64,000 nucleotides of DNA from positions 5,890,001-5,954,000 of the forward strand of contig NZ_CP029378.1 of NCBI RefSeq assembly GCF_003268675.1. The letters are read 5' to 3'. The stretch is from Streptomyces bacillaris. GTDB lineage: Bacteria > Actinomycetota > Actinomycetes > Streptomycetales > Streptomycetaceae. The position numbers were made by a program, and so were the translations under genes. Shown one piece after another: positions 1 through 9,017 of the stretch. The notes below the pieces were generated by a model. It had not been told where the DNA came from. It saw only the letters and a program-made list of their open reading frames with translations, and did not search any database. Position 1 is the first letter of the stretch. Every line of letters starts with the position of its first letter.

Positions 1-245
1 ACCGTGGCGTGGCCGCAGAAGGGGACCTCGGCCTTGGGGCTGAAGTAGCGGACGGTGTACGCGCCTTCGCCGGTCCGCTCGGTGAGGAACGCCGTCTCGC
101 TGTACCCCAGCTCCGCCGCGACGGCGAGCATCCGCTCCTCGTCCAGTCCGGCCGCGTCCAGGACGACGCCTGCGGGGTTTCCGCCCTCGGGGTCGGCGGA
201 GAAGGCGGTGTAGCGCAGGACCTCGGGCGCGGGATCGTGTGTCAT
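1..245 (-). CDS. PhzF-family isomerase, N-terminal part (gene runs off the window)
   Basis: The first 81 residues of a PhzF-fold protein are visible, read leftward from the ATG at 243-245. The family includes the phenazine isomerase PhzF and many uncharacterised epimerases or isomerases. Visible hallmarks are GGNPAGV at residues 21-27, the segment YSETAFL containing the family's catalytic glutamate (Glu50), and CGHAT at 77-81, where the window ends. The substrate cannot be inferred; nothing nearby suggests phenazine synthesis. A second, shorter PhzF paralogue lies at 20.5-21.2 kb. Confidence 0.85.
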   Translation of the reverse strand, partial: MTHDPAPEVLRYTAFSADPEGGNPAGVVLDAAGLDEERMLAVAAELGYSETAFLTERTGEGAYTVRYFSPKAEVPFCGHAT

Positions 246-384
246 GGAGCAGTCCAACCCCGGTGCGGGTCCGGGCATTCCCGGGGCCCGGCCGCCGCCG
301 AGGGCGCCCCTGTCGCGTACGTACGTACGCGGACGGCTGCCGCAGTCCCCCCGAACCGCGGCAGCCCCCCATCAGCTCGCGGCG

Positions 385-915
385 TCAGTGGCAGTTCTTC
401 AGGCCCTTGTTCTTCGGTGTCGACTTCCCCCAGGAGCAGGAGGCCTGGAGCTTGCCGTTCGGCTTGATCAGCCGGGCCTTGTCGCCGGTGTTGTTCCAGA
501 CGTACGAGCCCCGGTTCCAGTGCACGGTGCCCGAGACGTTCTTGCCCTTGCCGGTGCGGAGCTTGACGGTCTTGCCCGCGCCGATGGTGTAGCTGCCGAA
601 GGTGTAGGTGAAGCCGGTGTTGTCCTTCACCTTGTAGCCCTTGAGCTGGACCTTCTGCTTGCTGTTGTTGTGGATGTTCACCCACTCGGCGTTCAGCGAC
701 TTGTTCGTCCGGTCGTCCTTGCCGGGGCCGTCGTACTGGATGGCGCCGAAGTGCAGCCCGCCCTTGTGGGCGGCCGCCGTGGCCGGTGCCGCCGTGGCGA
801 GGAGCGAGCCGGCCAGTGCGGTGGCGGCGACCAGGGCGATCGGCGCAGCGGTGCGTATGCGCGTGCAGTGTTCCTTCTGTGTCGTTCTGGTGAAGGTGGA
901 GCAAGATGCGATCAT
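385..915 (-). CDS. Secreted lamin-tail-domain (LTD) protein
   Basis: This small exported protein has a signal peptide (positive RIRTAAP, hydrophobic ALVAATALAGSLLA, then a TAAPATAA cleavage region). About 120 residues follow that look like one lamin tail domain: an EWVNIHNNS segment, KLRTGKG, and a W-N-R-G-S-Y-V-W-N-N-T-G-D strand pair. LTD domains in bacteria are found in secreted nucleases and surface proteins; here the domain stands alone, so it may bind the cell surface or nucleic acid. The mature part is rich in Lys and Asn. The start is uncertain: ATG at 915 gives 176 residues, a start at 960 adds 15, and an AGAAGGA sequence close to the signal peptide has no in-frame start codon after it. 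Confidence 0.75.
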   Translation of the reverse strand: MIASCSTFTRTTQKEHCTRIRTAAPIALVAATALAGSLLATAAPATAAAHKGGLHFGAIQYDGPGKDDRTNKSLNAEWVNIHNNSKQKVQLKGYKVKDNTGFTYTFGSYTIGAGKTVKLRTGKGKNVSGTVHWNRGSYVWNNTGDKARLIKPNGKLQASCSWGKSTPKNKGLKNCH

Positions 916-1027
916 ACGGTCAGCACGCGCTTGCCTGTCCGGGAGTAGGGAAATCCGCAAAGTCGGTCGCCCTGCGGCAAGTTCGGGCAGAAATGGTCAC
1001 CTGTGAAACCTGGTGCGGCGGCGCCCC

Positions 1028-1783
1028 TCAGCCCCGTCCCACGTACGGCATGTTCGTCGCCATCACCGTCAGGAACGGAATATTCGCCTCCAGCGGCAGG
1101 TCCGCCATGTGCACCACGGTCCGCGCCACATCGGCCGCCGCCATCACCGGCTCCACCGCCAGCTCCCCGTTGGCCTGGAGGATGCCCGTCTGCATCCGCT
1201 CGGTCATCTCGGTCGCCGCGTTGCCGATGTCGATCTGACCGCAGGCGATCCGGTACGGCCGCCCGTCCAGCGCCAGCGACTTCGTCAGCCCGGTGATCGC
1301 GTGCTTGGTCGCCGTGTACGCCACCGAGCGCGGGCGCGGCGCGTGGGCGGAGATCGAACCGTTGTTGATGATCCGGCCGCCCTGCGGGTCCTGCTCCTTC
1401 ATCAGCCGGTACGCCGCCTGCGCGCAGAGGAACGCCCCCGTCAGGTTCACGTCCACCACCGCCCGCCAGTCCGCCGCGGCGAGCTCTTCCACCGGTACGC
1501 CTCCGGGGCCGAACGTGCCCGCGTTGTTGAACAGCAGGTCCAGCCGGCCGAACCGCTCCCGTACGGCGGCGAAGAGCGCGTCCACCTCGTTCTCGTCGGT
1601 CACGTCCGTGGTGACGCAGAGCGCGTCCGGGGAGCCCGCCGCGGCCGCGGTCTCCGCCAGCGGCTCCGCCCGCCGCCCGGCGAGCGCGAGCGACCACCCC
1701 GCACCCGCGAGGGCGAGCGCGACGGCCCGCCCGATCCCCGAACCGGCACCCGTGACTACAGCGACGCGTCGATCAGTGTTCAT
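1028..1783 (-). CDS. SDR-family NAD(P)-dependent oxidoreductase
   Basis: This is a 251-residue classical short-chain dehydrogenase/reductase. The dinucleotide-binding motif TGAGSGIG is at residues 11-18, an NNAG motif is near residue 90, and the catalytic Ser is followed 13 residues later by YTATK, the expected Ser-Tyr-Lys arrangement. Length is typical of the family. The substrate is not readable from sequence. It is divergent from phoD, with about 150 bases between them. The start is the ATG at 1781-1783, directly before the Rossmann fold. Confidence 0.9.
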   Translation of the reverse strand: MNTDRRVAVVTGAGSGIGRAVALALAGAGWSLALAGRRAEPLAETAAAAGSPDALCVTTDVTDENEVDALFAAVRERFGRLDLLFNNAGTFGPGGVPVEELAAADWRAVVDVNLTGAFLCAQAAYRLMKEQDPQGGRIINNGSISAHAPRPRSVAYTATKHAITGLTKSLALDGRPYRIACGQIDIGNAATEMTERMQTGILQANGELAVEPVMAAADVARTVVHMADLPLEANIPFLTVMATNMPYVGRG

Positions 1784-1936
1784 GGCCCGGGAGCGTACGG
1801 GAGGGATCCGTGCGCCGGGCACGCGGTGCTCATCGACCCGCCATGCGGATGTTGTGCACGCGACAACGGCGCGTCGGGCGTCGGCGGTGCGCTGGATTCC
1901 GACAGCATCCGGCTCCATCCGACCAGCGAGGGGCAT

Positions 1937-3610
1937 ATGACAGCCGCACAGACAAGCATGGCGCCGGTCCGGGACGACCGGCCCGCCGAACTCCCCACCG
2001 CCACCCGCCCCTTGGCCCGGAACGGCGGCCTGGACCGCCGTCGGCTGCTCACCGGGGCGGGGGCCGTCGCCGCGCTCGCCTTCTCGATGAGCCTGCCCGC
2101 CGCCGGGACGGCGAGCGCCGCCGTGCTGGACGCCCGGCGGATCACCGAGGACCCCTTCACCCTCGGCGTGGCCTCCGGCGACCCGCTGCCCGGCTCCGTC
2201 CTCATCTGGACCCGGCTCGCCCCCCGCCCGTACGAGCCCGGCGGCGGCCTCCCCGCCTCCCGGGTCGAGGTCCGCTGGGAGCTGGCCCACGACGAGGGGT
2301 TCCGGCGGATCGTGCGGCGCGGGTGGGTCACCGCCCACGCGGAGTACGGCCACAGCGTCCGCGCCGAGATCCAGGGCCTGGACTCCGGCCGGGTCTACCA
2401 CTACCGCTTCCTCACCGGCAGCTGGACCAGCCCGACCGGCCGCACCCGCACCGCCCCCGCCGCCGGAGCCCGTACCACCTCGCTCACCCTGGCCGCCGTC
2501 TCCTGCCAGGCGTACCACGACGGGTACTTCACCGCCCACCGCCACCTGGCGGCCGAGGACGTCGACGTGGTCTTCCACCTGGGGGACTACCTCTACGAGT
2601 ACGCCGTCAACGCCACCGGGGGCGCCCGCAACTACACCGACCGCCGCCTCCCCGCCCACTTCAACCGCGAGACCGTCACGCTGGAGGACTACCGGCTGCG
2701 CTACGCCCTCTACAAGTCCGACCCGGACCTGCGCGCCGCCCACGCCGCCCACCCCTTCGTCGTCACCTGGGACGACCACGAGACCGAGAACAACTACGCG
2801 GGCGAGATCCCCGAGAACGACGTGCCGCCCGAGGAGTTCCTGCTCCGCCGGGCCGCCGCGTACCGCGCGTACTGGGAGAACCAGCCCCTGCGCACCCCGC
2901 AGCGCCCCACCGGCCCCGACATGCGGCTCTACCGCCGGATCGGCTTCGGGCGGCTGGCGCAGTTCGACATCCTGGACACCCGGCAGTACCGCAGCGACCA
3001 GGCGTACGGGGACGGCTGGCGCACCCCCGGCCCGGAGTCCGAGGACCCGGCGCGCACCATGACCGGGGCCGCCCAGGAGCGCTGGCTGATCGATGGCTGG
3101 CGCGCCTCCGGCGCCACCTGGAACGTCGTCCCGCAGCAGGTCACGTTCGCTCAGCGGCGGGACGTCCCCACCGCCGCCTACAAGCTCTCCATGGACGCCT
3201 GGGACGGCTACCCGGCCTCCCGGCAGCGGCTGCTGGACGGGGCCGAGTCCGCCGGGGTGGCCAACCTCATGGTGCTGACCGGCGACGTCCACGTCTCGTA
3301 CGCCTTCGACCTGAAGAAGGACTTCGACGACCCGGCCTCCCGGACCGTCGGCACCGAGATCGTCACCACCTCGGTCTCCAGCGGCAAGGACGGCGCCGAG
3401 CGGCCCGCCAACTGGGAGAACCAGACCCGCGCCAACCCGCACATGAAGCACTACAACGGGCGGCGCGGCTATGCCCTGGTCACGCTGACGGAGACGGCGG
3501 CCCGCGCCGACTTCCGTACGGTGTCGGCGGTCACCACCCCCGGAGCCCCGGTCACCACGGCCGCCTCCTTCGTCACGGAGGCGGGGAACCCGGGGCTCAC
3601 CCCCGCATAG
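1937..3610 (+). CDS. phoD: PhoD-type alkaline phosphatase / phosphodiesterase, Tat-exported
   Basis: This 557-residue protein has a twin-arginine signal (RRRLL at about 34-38, then a hydrophobic stretch ending PAAGTASA), so it is exported folded. The mature part starts with the PhoD N-terminal Fn3-like domain (FTLGVASGDPL) and continues with the metallophosphatase core: HLGDYLYEY, TWDDHETENNY, VTGDVHVSY. PhoD enzymes use Fe/Ca centres and release phosphate from phosphate esters outside the cell. The ATG at 1937 follows a GAGGGG ribosome site at four bases. No convincing PHO box was found upstream. It converges with the next gene with only six bases between stops. Confidence 0.92.
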   Translation: MTAAQTSMAPVRDDRPAELPTATRPLARNGGLDRRRLLTGAGAVAALAFSMSLPAAGTASAAVLDARRITEDPFTLGVASGDPLPGSVLIWTRLAPRPYEPGGGLPASRVEVRWELAHDEGFRRIVRRGWVTAHAEYGHSVRAEIQGLDSGRVYHYRFLTGSWTSPTGRTRTAPAAGARTTSLTLAAVSCQAYHDGYFTAHRHLAAEDVDVVFHLGDYLYEYAVNATGGARNYTDRRLPAHFNRETVTLEDYRLRYALYKSDPDLRAAHAAHPFVVTWDDHETENNYAGEIPENDVPPEEFLLRRAAAYRAYWENQPLRTPQRPTGPDMRLYRRIGFGRLAQFDILDTRQYRSDQAYGDGWRTPGPESEDPARTMTGAAQERWLIDGWRASGATWNVVPQQVTFAQRRDVPTAAYKLSMDAWDGYPASRQRLLDGAESAGVANLMVLTGDVHVSYAFDLKKDFDDPASRTVGTEIVTTSVSSGKDGAERPANWENQTRANPHMKHYNGRRGYALVTLTETAARADFRTVSAVTTPGAPVTTAASFVTEAGNPGLTPA

Positions 3611-3616
3611 GTGGTG

Positions 3617-4651
3617 TCAGCGGTCCGCCGGGTAGCGGACGCCGATGCGGTCCCGTACCGCGTCGAGCGTCCGCATCACCGCCAGCGTGCCCTCCAGCGG
3701 GACGAGCGGGGACTCCGTCTCGCCCGCCCGCACCGCGCGCGCCACCTCGGCCGCCTCGTACTGCATCCCGGACAGCCCCCGCGGCCCCGGCCCCGAGGTG
3801 ACCGTCTCCGGCTCCTTCCCCGGGCGGTGCAGCACGAAGTGGTCCGGGTGGAAGAAGTCGCGCGGGAGGTCGATCCGGCCCTCCGTGCCGATGACGGTGG
3901 CCGCCGTCGGGTGGTGGCCGACGATCGAGCAGGAGAGCAGCGCGGTGGCGCCCGACTCCCAGCCCAGCAGCATCCCCGTGTTCAGGTCCACGCCCTCGGG
4001 CGAGAGCAGCGCGTCGGCCTGGATCCGGTGCGGCTCGCCCAGCAGCAGGTGGGCGAAGGCGACCGGGTAGACCCCGAGGTCCAGCAGCGCGCCGCCGCCG
4101 AGGTCCGGGTCGCGCAGCCGGTGACCGGGGGCGAAGTCGCCCGCGAAGCCGAAGTCGGCCTGTACGGTACGGATCTCCCCGATCGCCCCGTCCCGCACCA
4201 GCTCGGTCAGCCGGCGGACCACCGGATTCAGGTACGTCCACATGGCCTCCATCAGGAAGAGGCCCCGGTCCCGGGCGAGCACGACCAGCTCCTTCGCCTC
4301 CCGGCTGTTGAGCGTGAACGCCTTCTCGCACAGCACGTGCTTCCCGGCCTTCAGCGCGAGCGAGGCCGCCGCGTGGTGGGCCGAGTGCGGGGTGGCCACG
4401 TACACCACGTCCACCGTGTCGTCCGCGACCAGCTCCGCCCAGCTCCCGTAGGCCCGCGCGATGCCGTGGCGCTCGGCGAAGGCCCGAGCCGAGGTCTCCG
4501 TACGCGAGGCGACGGCCACCACCTCGGCGTCCGGCAGCGCCTGCACGTCCGCCGTGAAGGTGGCGGCGATGCCGCCCGTCGCCAGAACGCCCCAGCGCAC
4601 CGTCGTCCCGACCGCTCCGTCCGTCCGGCCTGTTCCGTCCGTCCCGCCCAT
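3617..4651 (-). CDS. Gfo/Idh/MocA-family oxidoreductase
   Basis: This 344-residue protein has an N-terminal NAD(P)-binding domain (RWGVLATGGIAATF) and the family's catalytic-region motif CEKAFTLN, followed by a C-terminal alpha/beta domain containing DLGVYPV. Such enzymes oxidise or reduce sugars, inositols or dihydrodiols; the GGALLDLGVYPV stretch resembles trans-dihydrodiol/xylose dehydrogenase-like members. The start is placed at the ATG at 4649-4651 with a G-rich ribosome site; an upstream in-frame ATG would add a poorly conserved extension. It is divergent from the Bcr/CflA exporter gene. Confidence 0.85.
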   Translation of the reverse strand: MGGTDGTGRTDGAVGTTVRWGVLATGGIAATFTADVQALPDAEVVAVASRTETSARAFAERHGIARAYGSWAELVADDTVDVVYVATPHSAHHAAASLALKAGKHVLCEKAFTLNSREAKELVVLARDRGLFLMEAMWTYLNPVVRRLTELVRDGAIGEIRTVQADFGFAGDFAPGHRLRDPDLGGGALLDLGVYPVAFAHLLLGEPHRIQADALLSPEGVDLNTGMLLGWESGATALLSCSIVGHHPTAATVIGTEGRIDLPRDFFHPDHFVLHRPGKEPETVTSGPGPRGLSGMQYEAAEVARAVRAGETESPLVPLEGTLAVMRTLDAVRDRIGVRYPADR

Positions 4652-4741
4652 GCCCGCCCCACCCCGCCGTAACGAAAAAGGTATCGACCACTCCGGCCGA
4701 GCTGAGAGCATAGATGCGGATTCAACGATTCGGAGAAGAGA

Positions 4742-6160
4742 ATGCCGGAGAGCGGCGGCAGCAGGGCCCAGCGAGAGCACATACCGACCCCCGGGACCGG
4801 CCCCGGGGCCGAGACCCCGCCCACCCTTCCGGCGCAGGCGATCAGGGCGGCCGGGGCGGACACCGTGTCCGGGGCGGCCGGGGCCGTGGGAGCGGCCGAG
4901 GCGGCGGGCGCGGCCGGGCCGACGGCCAAGGCCGTGCAGACCGCCCGGCGTACCGGGTTCCTGGTCACCATGGTGCTCGGCGGGCTCACCGCACTGCCGC
5001 CGCTCTCCATGGACATGTACCTCCCGGCGCTCCCCGCCGTCACCGACTCCCTTTCCGCCCCCGCCGCCACCATCCAGCTCACGCTGACCGCCTGCCTGGC
5101 CGGGATGGCGCTCGGCCAGCTCGTCGTCGGCCCGATGAGCGACCGGTGGGGCCGCCGCAAGCCGCTGCTGCTGGGCATGGTCGTCTACGTCGTCGCCACC
5201 GCGATCTGCGCGCTCGCCCCCACCGCCGAACTCCTCATCGGCTTCCGCCTCCTCCAGGGGCTCGCGGGAGCGGCCGGGATCGTGATCGCCCGGGCGGTGG
5301 TGCGCGACCTCTACGACGGCGTGGAGATGGCCCGGTTCTTCTCCACCCTGATGCTGATCTCCGGCGTCGCCCCGATCATCGCCCCGCTCATCGGCGGCCA
5401 GGTGATGCGCTTCACCGACTGGCGCGGCATCTTCGTCGTGCTGACCGGGGTCGGCGTCCTCCTCACCCTCGTCGTCTGGAAGTGGCTGCACGAGACCCTG
5501 CCGCCCGGCAGCCGCCACACCGGCGGGGTGACCGACGCCCTGCGCACCATGCGCGGGCTGCTCGCGGACCGGGTCTTCACCGGCTACATGATCACCGGCG
5601 GGCTCGCCTTCGCCGTCCTCTTCGCGTACATCTCCGCCTCCCCCTTCGTCGTGCAGGAGATCTACGGGGCCTCCCCGCAGACCTTCAGCCTGCTCTTCGG
5701 CCTCAACTCGATCGGCCTGATCGCCGTCGGACAGATCAACGGCAAGCTGCTGGTGGGCCGGTTCCGCCTGGACAAGGTGCTCGGCTTCGGCCTCGCCGTC
5801 ATCGTCCTCGCGGCGCTCGCGCTGCTGCTCATGACCCTGGGCGTCTTCGGGGAGGTGGGCCTCGTCCCGATCGCCGCCGGGCTCTTCGTGCTGATGTCGG
5901 CGATGGGTGTGGCGATGCCCAACACCAACGCCCAGGCCCTGATGCGCACCAAGCACGCGGCGGGCTCCGCCTCCGCGCTGCTCGGCACCTCCTCGTTCCT
6001 GATCGGCGCGATCGCCTCGCCGCTGGTCGGTATCGCGGGCGAGGACACGGCCGTACCGATGGCGGTCGTGCAGCTGGTGTGCGCGGTGGCGGCGGTGGCC
6101 TGCTTCCTGGCCCTGTGCCGCCCGTGGCAGCGGGCGGGCCGCGAGGCGGCGGGGCTGTGA
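4742..6160 (+). CDS. Bcr/CflA-family multidrug efflux MFS transporter
   Basis: This 472-residue inner-membrane antiporter has about twelve hydrophobic helices after an approximately 65-residue Ala/Gly-rich cytoplasmic N-terminus that is longer than usual. Family signs are LPPLSMDMYLPALPAV in helix 1, the loop motif GPMSDRWGRRKPLL, and GLAGAAGIVIARAVVRDLY in helix 4-5. Relatives export bicyclomycin, chloramphenicol or sulfonamides by proton antiport; the true substrate is unknown. The ATG at 4742 lies just after an AGAAGAGA stretch. It is divergent from the Gfo/Idh/MocA gene. Confidence 0.88.
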   Translation: MPESGGSRAQREHIPTPGTGPGAETPPTLPAQAIRAAGADTVSGAAGAVGAAEAAGAAGPTAKAVQTARRTGFLVTMVLGGLTALPPLSMDMYLPALPAVTDSLSAPAATIQLTLTACLAGMALGQLVVGPMSDRWGRRKPLLLGMVVYVVATAICALAPTAELLIGFRLLQGLAGAAGIVIARAVVRDLYDGVEMARFFSTLMLISGVAPIIAPLIGGQVMRFTDWRGIFVVLTGVGVLLTLVVWKWLHETLPPGSRHTGGVTDALRTMRGLLADRVFTGYMITGGLAFAVLFAYISASPFVVQEIYGASPQTFSLLFGLNSIGLIAVGQINGKLLVGRFRLDKVLGFGLAVIVLAALALLLMTLGVFGEVGLVPIAAGLFVLMSAMGVAMPNTNAQALMRTKHAAGSASALLGTSSFLIGAIASPLVGIAGEDTAVPMAVVQLVCAVAAVACFLALCRPWQRAGREAAGL

Positions 6161-6221
6161 CGCGGGCTGCGGGCTGATTCGGTACGCGTACGGGGGGCGG
6201 GGCCTCCGCGGGCCCCGGGGC

Positions 6222-6490
6222 CTGGCCCGTACGGTGGAGTCCGGTCCGTACGGTCGGGTCCGGCCGGTCCGTACGGTCAGGTCCGTCCAGTCCGTACGGT
6301 CGGTCCGGTGGGTCCGTGCGGTTGGGGCCGTCCAGTCCGCGCGCGGACAGCCGACGAGTGCGTCCGGCGGTCCGTCCGGTCGATTCGTTCGCCCGGTCGA
6401 TCCGTCCGCCCAGTCGGTCCGTCCGCCCAGTCGGTCCGTCCGGTCAGCCGTTCCGTCCGGTCAGCCGTTCCGTCCGGTCAGTCCGTACGC
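6222..6490. repeat. Degenerate GGTCCGTACGG / CCGTCCGGTCAG minisatellite
   Basis: The stretch between the exporter stop and the next gene's stop is nearly all imperfect repeats. The left half repeats GGTCCGTACGGTC at roughly 20-base steps with drift. The right half repeats GTCCGTCCGCCCAGTCG and then CCGTTCCGTCCGGTCAG. The array touches and slightly enters the 3' end of the convergent gene at 6478. It fills a gap of about 317 bases with no gene. Function is unknown; the period is irregular, so this is not a CRISPR. Confidence 0.8.
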
Positions 6491-7830
6491 GGATAGCCGA
6501 TCAGATGCGTCCGGTCCTGCCGGTCCGTCCAGCGGAACACCCCCACACCGGTCGCCTCCGCCCCCGGCAGCCGGGCGTTGCGCGACAGCCGGGAGACCGT
6601 CCAGGCCGTGAGGTCCACCGTGACCGGCAGCCCGCCCCCGGAGAGCGCGTCCGCCGCGTCGCGCGCGTTCTCGGCGCCGTACGCGATGCCGTCGTCCGTC
6701 ACCGTGGCCAGCGACAGATGGCCGACCCCGTCCGCCCCCTCGAAGCAGTGCCCCCGGCCCGCCTCCAGGTCGAAGGCCAGGTTCCCGGCGACCAGGTGGT
6801 CACCGGAGGGGGAGAGGACCGCCTGCGGGTGGCGCCCCGGCTCTATGGCGGGCCGGTGGCACTCCACCGAGGCCAGCACCTTGCCGGTCGCCGCGTCGTG
6901 GACCGCCCACAGGTCATGGGTGGCGGCCCGCTCCGCCTTCTTCTCCAGGGCCCACCTGGCCAGCACCCGGCCCGGGGCCACCGAGGTCACCACGCCGCTG
7001 CCCCGGTCCGTGCCCCCGGGCGCCACGTTCCGGCTGAACCAGCCGCCGCGCACCCAGAACTCCCTTGCCCCGCCGACGAGCAGGCCCGCGGCGGTCTGCC
7101 CGTACACCTCCGTGAGCTGCTTGCAGGCCGGGCAGCCCTTCGGATACTTCAGCCTCCCCGCGCGCACCTCGGAGACCGCGCCCGTGACCGGGTCGATCAG
7201 TGTGCTGTTGGCCTGCCCGTCGCTGATCACGATCTCCGGGCCGCTGGTGCTGACGCCCGGAGCCCCGGACCACGGCACCTCGACACGCTGCTGGGAGCCG
7301 TTCGTCACGTCGTACAGATCGAGCGCCACGAAGGTGGAGGCGGGTGTCATCCCGTCGCCGGCCTTCCCGTACGACCAGGTCACGAAGTACTGCCGGTCCC
7401 GGGCGGTGACGGTGGCGAGCCTCGGGTAGTGCAGCGGGTCCGGCGGCCGCGAGGCCTGGCCGCTCCACCCCGGTTCGCCGGTGGCGGTGTCGACGGTGCG
7501 CAGCCGGTAGCGGTGGCCCTCCGTCCGCTCCAGATAGGCGAGCCGGCCCGTCGCGTGGGAGACGGCGATCTCGGGGGAGGCGCCGATGACCTCCCAGCCC
7601 CGGTCGGTGGTGTACTGCGGCGGAACGGTGAGCCGGGTGACCGGCCCGGCGCTCCGCGCGACCCGTCCCGCCGGGTGGGGAGCGGCGCCGGAGACCTCTG
7701 TACTGCCGCCCGCGCCGCGCCCGTCGCCGCGTCCGCCGTCGGGGGAGCCGCCGCAGGTCGCCAGCAGGAGGATCAGGGCGAGGAGGACCACCCCGCCGAC
7801 CAGGGCCAGCCGCACGGCCTTCTGTCTCAT
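6478..7830 (-). CDS. Membrane-anchored or lipoprotein-like beta-propeller-type surface protein
   Basis: This is a 450-residue protein of unknown function. Residues 1-25 form a positively charged plus hydrophobic export segment (VRLALVGGVVLLALILLLATC); the Cys at its end may be a lipidation site, though the box LLATC is not ideal. A Gly/Arg/Ser linker follows. The remainder has repeated strands such as GRLAYLERTEGHRYRLRTVD, FVTWSYG and LSPSGDHLVAGNLAFD, which look like WD40/PQQ-type propeller blades. Cys pairs (GCPACKQ) occur in the middle. The 3' end abuts a repeat array, and its last codons are written in that repeat sequence. Confidence 0.7.
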   Translation of the reverse strand: MRQKAVRLALVGGVVLLALILLLATCGGSPDGGRGDGRGAGGSTEVSGAAPHPAGRVARSAGPVTRLTVPPQYTTDRGWEVIGASPEIAVSHATGRLAYLERTEGHRYRLRTVDTATGEPGWSGQASRPPDPLHYPRLATVTARDRQYFVTWSYGKAGDGMTPASTFVALDLYDVTNGSQQRVEVPWSGAPGVSTSGPEIVISDGQANSTLIDPVTGAVSEVRAGRLKYPKGCPACKQLTEVYGQTAAGLLVGGAREFWVRGGWFSRNVAPGGTDRGSGVVTSVAPGRVLARWALEKKAERAATHDLWAVHDAATGKVLASVECHRPAIEPGRHPQAVLSPSGDHLVAGNLAFDLEAGRGHCFEGADGVGHLSLATVTDDGIAYGAENARDAADALSGGGLPVTVDLTAWTVSRLSRNARLPGAEATGVGVFRWTDRQDRTHLIGYPRTD

Positions 7831-8021
7831 GGCTTCCCCCGGTGGCCCTGTCCTGCCTGGTCCCGTGCCCGCTCCCGCGCGGGCCAGCGTAGCAATCGGC
7901 CCCGCACGGCGTGGAGTTCACGGAAATCCCGTTCCGTACGGGTTACGGGAGCCTGGCAGAGGGCCTCCCGCACTGCCGCACAGAATGCGTCCGCCCCACC
8001 CCCTCCGCCTACAATTCGGCG

Positions 8022-9017
8022 GTGAACGTCACCCTCCCCACCGCCCAGTCCCTGCGCGCCGCCCTGGCCGGGCTGCTCGACGGGCTGCCGCCGAAACAGG
8101 CCGCGCAGGCCGTCGACCGGCTGATCGCCAGCTACCGCGGGAAGACCCCGACGAACGCACCGATCCTGCGGGACCGCTCCGATGTCGTCGCGTACGCCGC
8201 GTACCGGATGCCCGCCACCTTCGAGGCCGCACGCTCCGCCCTCGACGCCCTCGTCGAGGCCGCGCCCGACTGGGCGCCCGCCACCCACACCGACGTCGGC
8301 GGCGGCACGGGCGCGGCGAGCTGGGCGGTGGCCGGAGCCTGGGAGGGAGCGGCGACGACCGTCCTGGACTGGGCCGAGCCCGCCCTGGCCCTGGGCCGCG
8401 AACTGGCCGAGGCGTCCGGGGTGCCGGGGCTGCGGGAGGCGCGCTGGGAGCGGGCCCGGATCGGCGCGGCGCTGGAGCTGGCCCCGGCGGACCTGGTCAC
8501 CGTCAGCTACGTGCTCAAGGAGCTGACCGCACAGGCCAGGACCGAGCTGGTCGACGCGGTGGCCGGGGCCGGACAGGCCGTGGTGATCGTGGAGCCGGGC
8601 ACCCCCGACGGCTATGCGCGCATCATCGAGGCCCGGGACCGCCTGATCGCCGCCGGGCTGACCATCGCCGCCCCCTGCCCGCACAGCGCCGCCTGCCCGA
8701 TCGCCCCCGGCACGGACTGGTGCCACTTCTCGGCCCGGGTCAGCCGCTCCTCGCTGCACCGCCAGGTCAAGGGCGGCTCGCTCAGCCACGAGGACGAGAA
8801 GTTCAGTTACGTCGCCGCCACCCGCTTCCCCACCACCCCGGCGCCCGCCCGCGTCACCCGCCGCCCCCAGATCCGCAAGGGCCAGGTGCTGCTGGAGCTG
8901 TGCACCCGGGACGAGGGCCTGGACCGCTCGACGGTCACCAAGCGCCACGGCGAGCTGTACCGGGCGGCCAGGAACATCGCCTGGGGCGAGCCCTGGCCGC
9001 CGGAGGGCAGCGCCTAG
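8022..9017 (+). CDS. Rsm22/METTL17-family small-ribosomal-subunit methyltransferase homologue
   Basis: This 331-residue protein has an SAM-binding fold (DVGGGTGAASWA) and a cysteine pattern matching Rsm22/METTL17: Cys219 and Cys225 in CPHSAACPI, Cys234 in DWCHFS, and another Cys in LLELCTRDEG. In mitochondrial members these four cysteines bind a 4Fe-4S cluster and the protein assists small-subunit assembly. The role in bacteria is not settled; rRNA binding or methylation is the natural guess. Start chosen is GTG at 8022 because the upstream extension lacks family similarity. Its stop overlaps that of the convergent gene in a shared CTAG. Confidence 0.85.
   Translation: MNVTLPTAQSLRAALAGLLDGLPPKQAAQAVDRLIASYRGKTPTNAPILRDRSDVVAYAAYRMPATFEAARSALDALVEAAPDWAPATHTDVGGGTGAASWAVAGAWEGAATTVLDWAEPALALGRELAEASGVPGLREARWERARIGAALELAPADLVTVSYVLKELTAQARTELVDAVAGAGQAVVIVEPGTPDGYARIIEARDRLIAAGLTIAAPCPHSAACPIAPGTDWCHFSARVSRSSLHRQVKGGSLSHEDEKFSYVAATRFPTTPAPARVTRRPQIRKGQVLLELCTRDEGLDRSTVTKRHGELYRAARNIAWGEPWPPEGSA

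Noticed and set aside
1890..1930. Possible PHO box before phoD (CATCCGG...CATCCG repeat)
   Set aside because: The repeat step is 10 rather than 11 bases and the units do not match the streptomycete PHO box well.
1013..1936. Long upstream extension of the phoD frame
   Set aside because: The extension is antisense to the SDR gene and Arg/Pro-rich; the Tat signal and GAGGGG site define ATG 1937 as the start.
6222..6490. Repeat array considered as a CRISPR
   Set aside because: Units differ from one another, spacing is irregular, there are no unique spacers and no cas genes.
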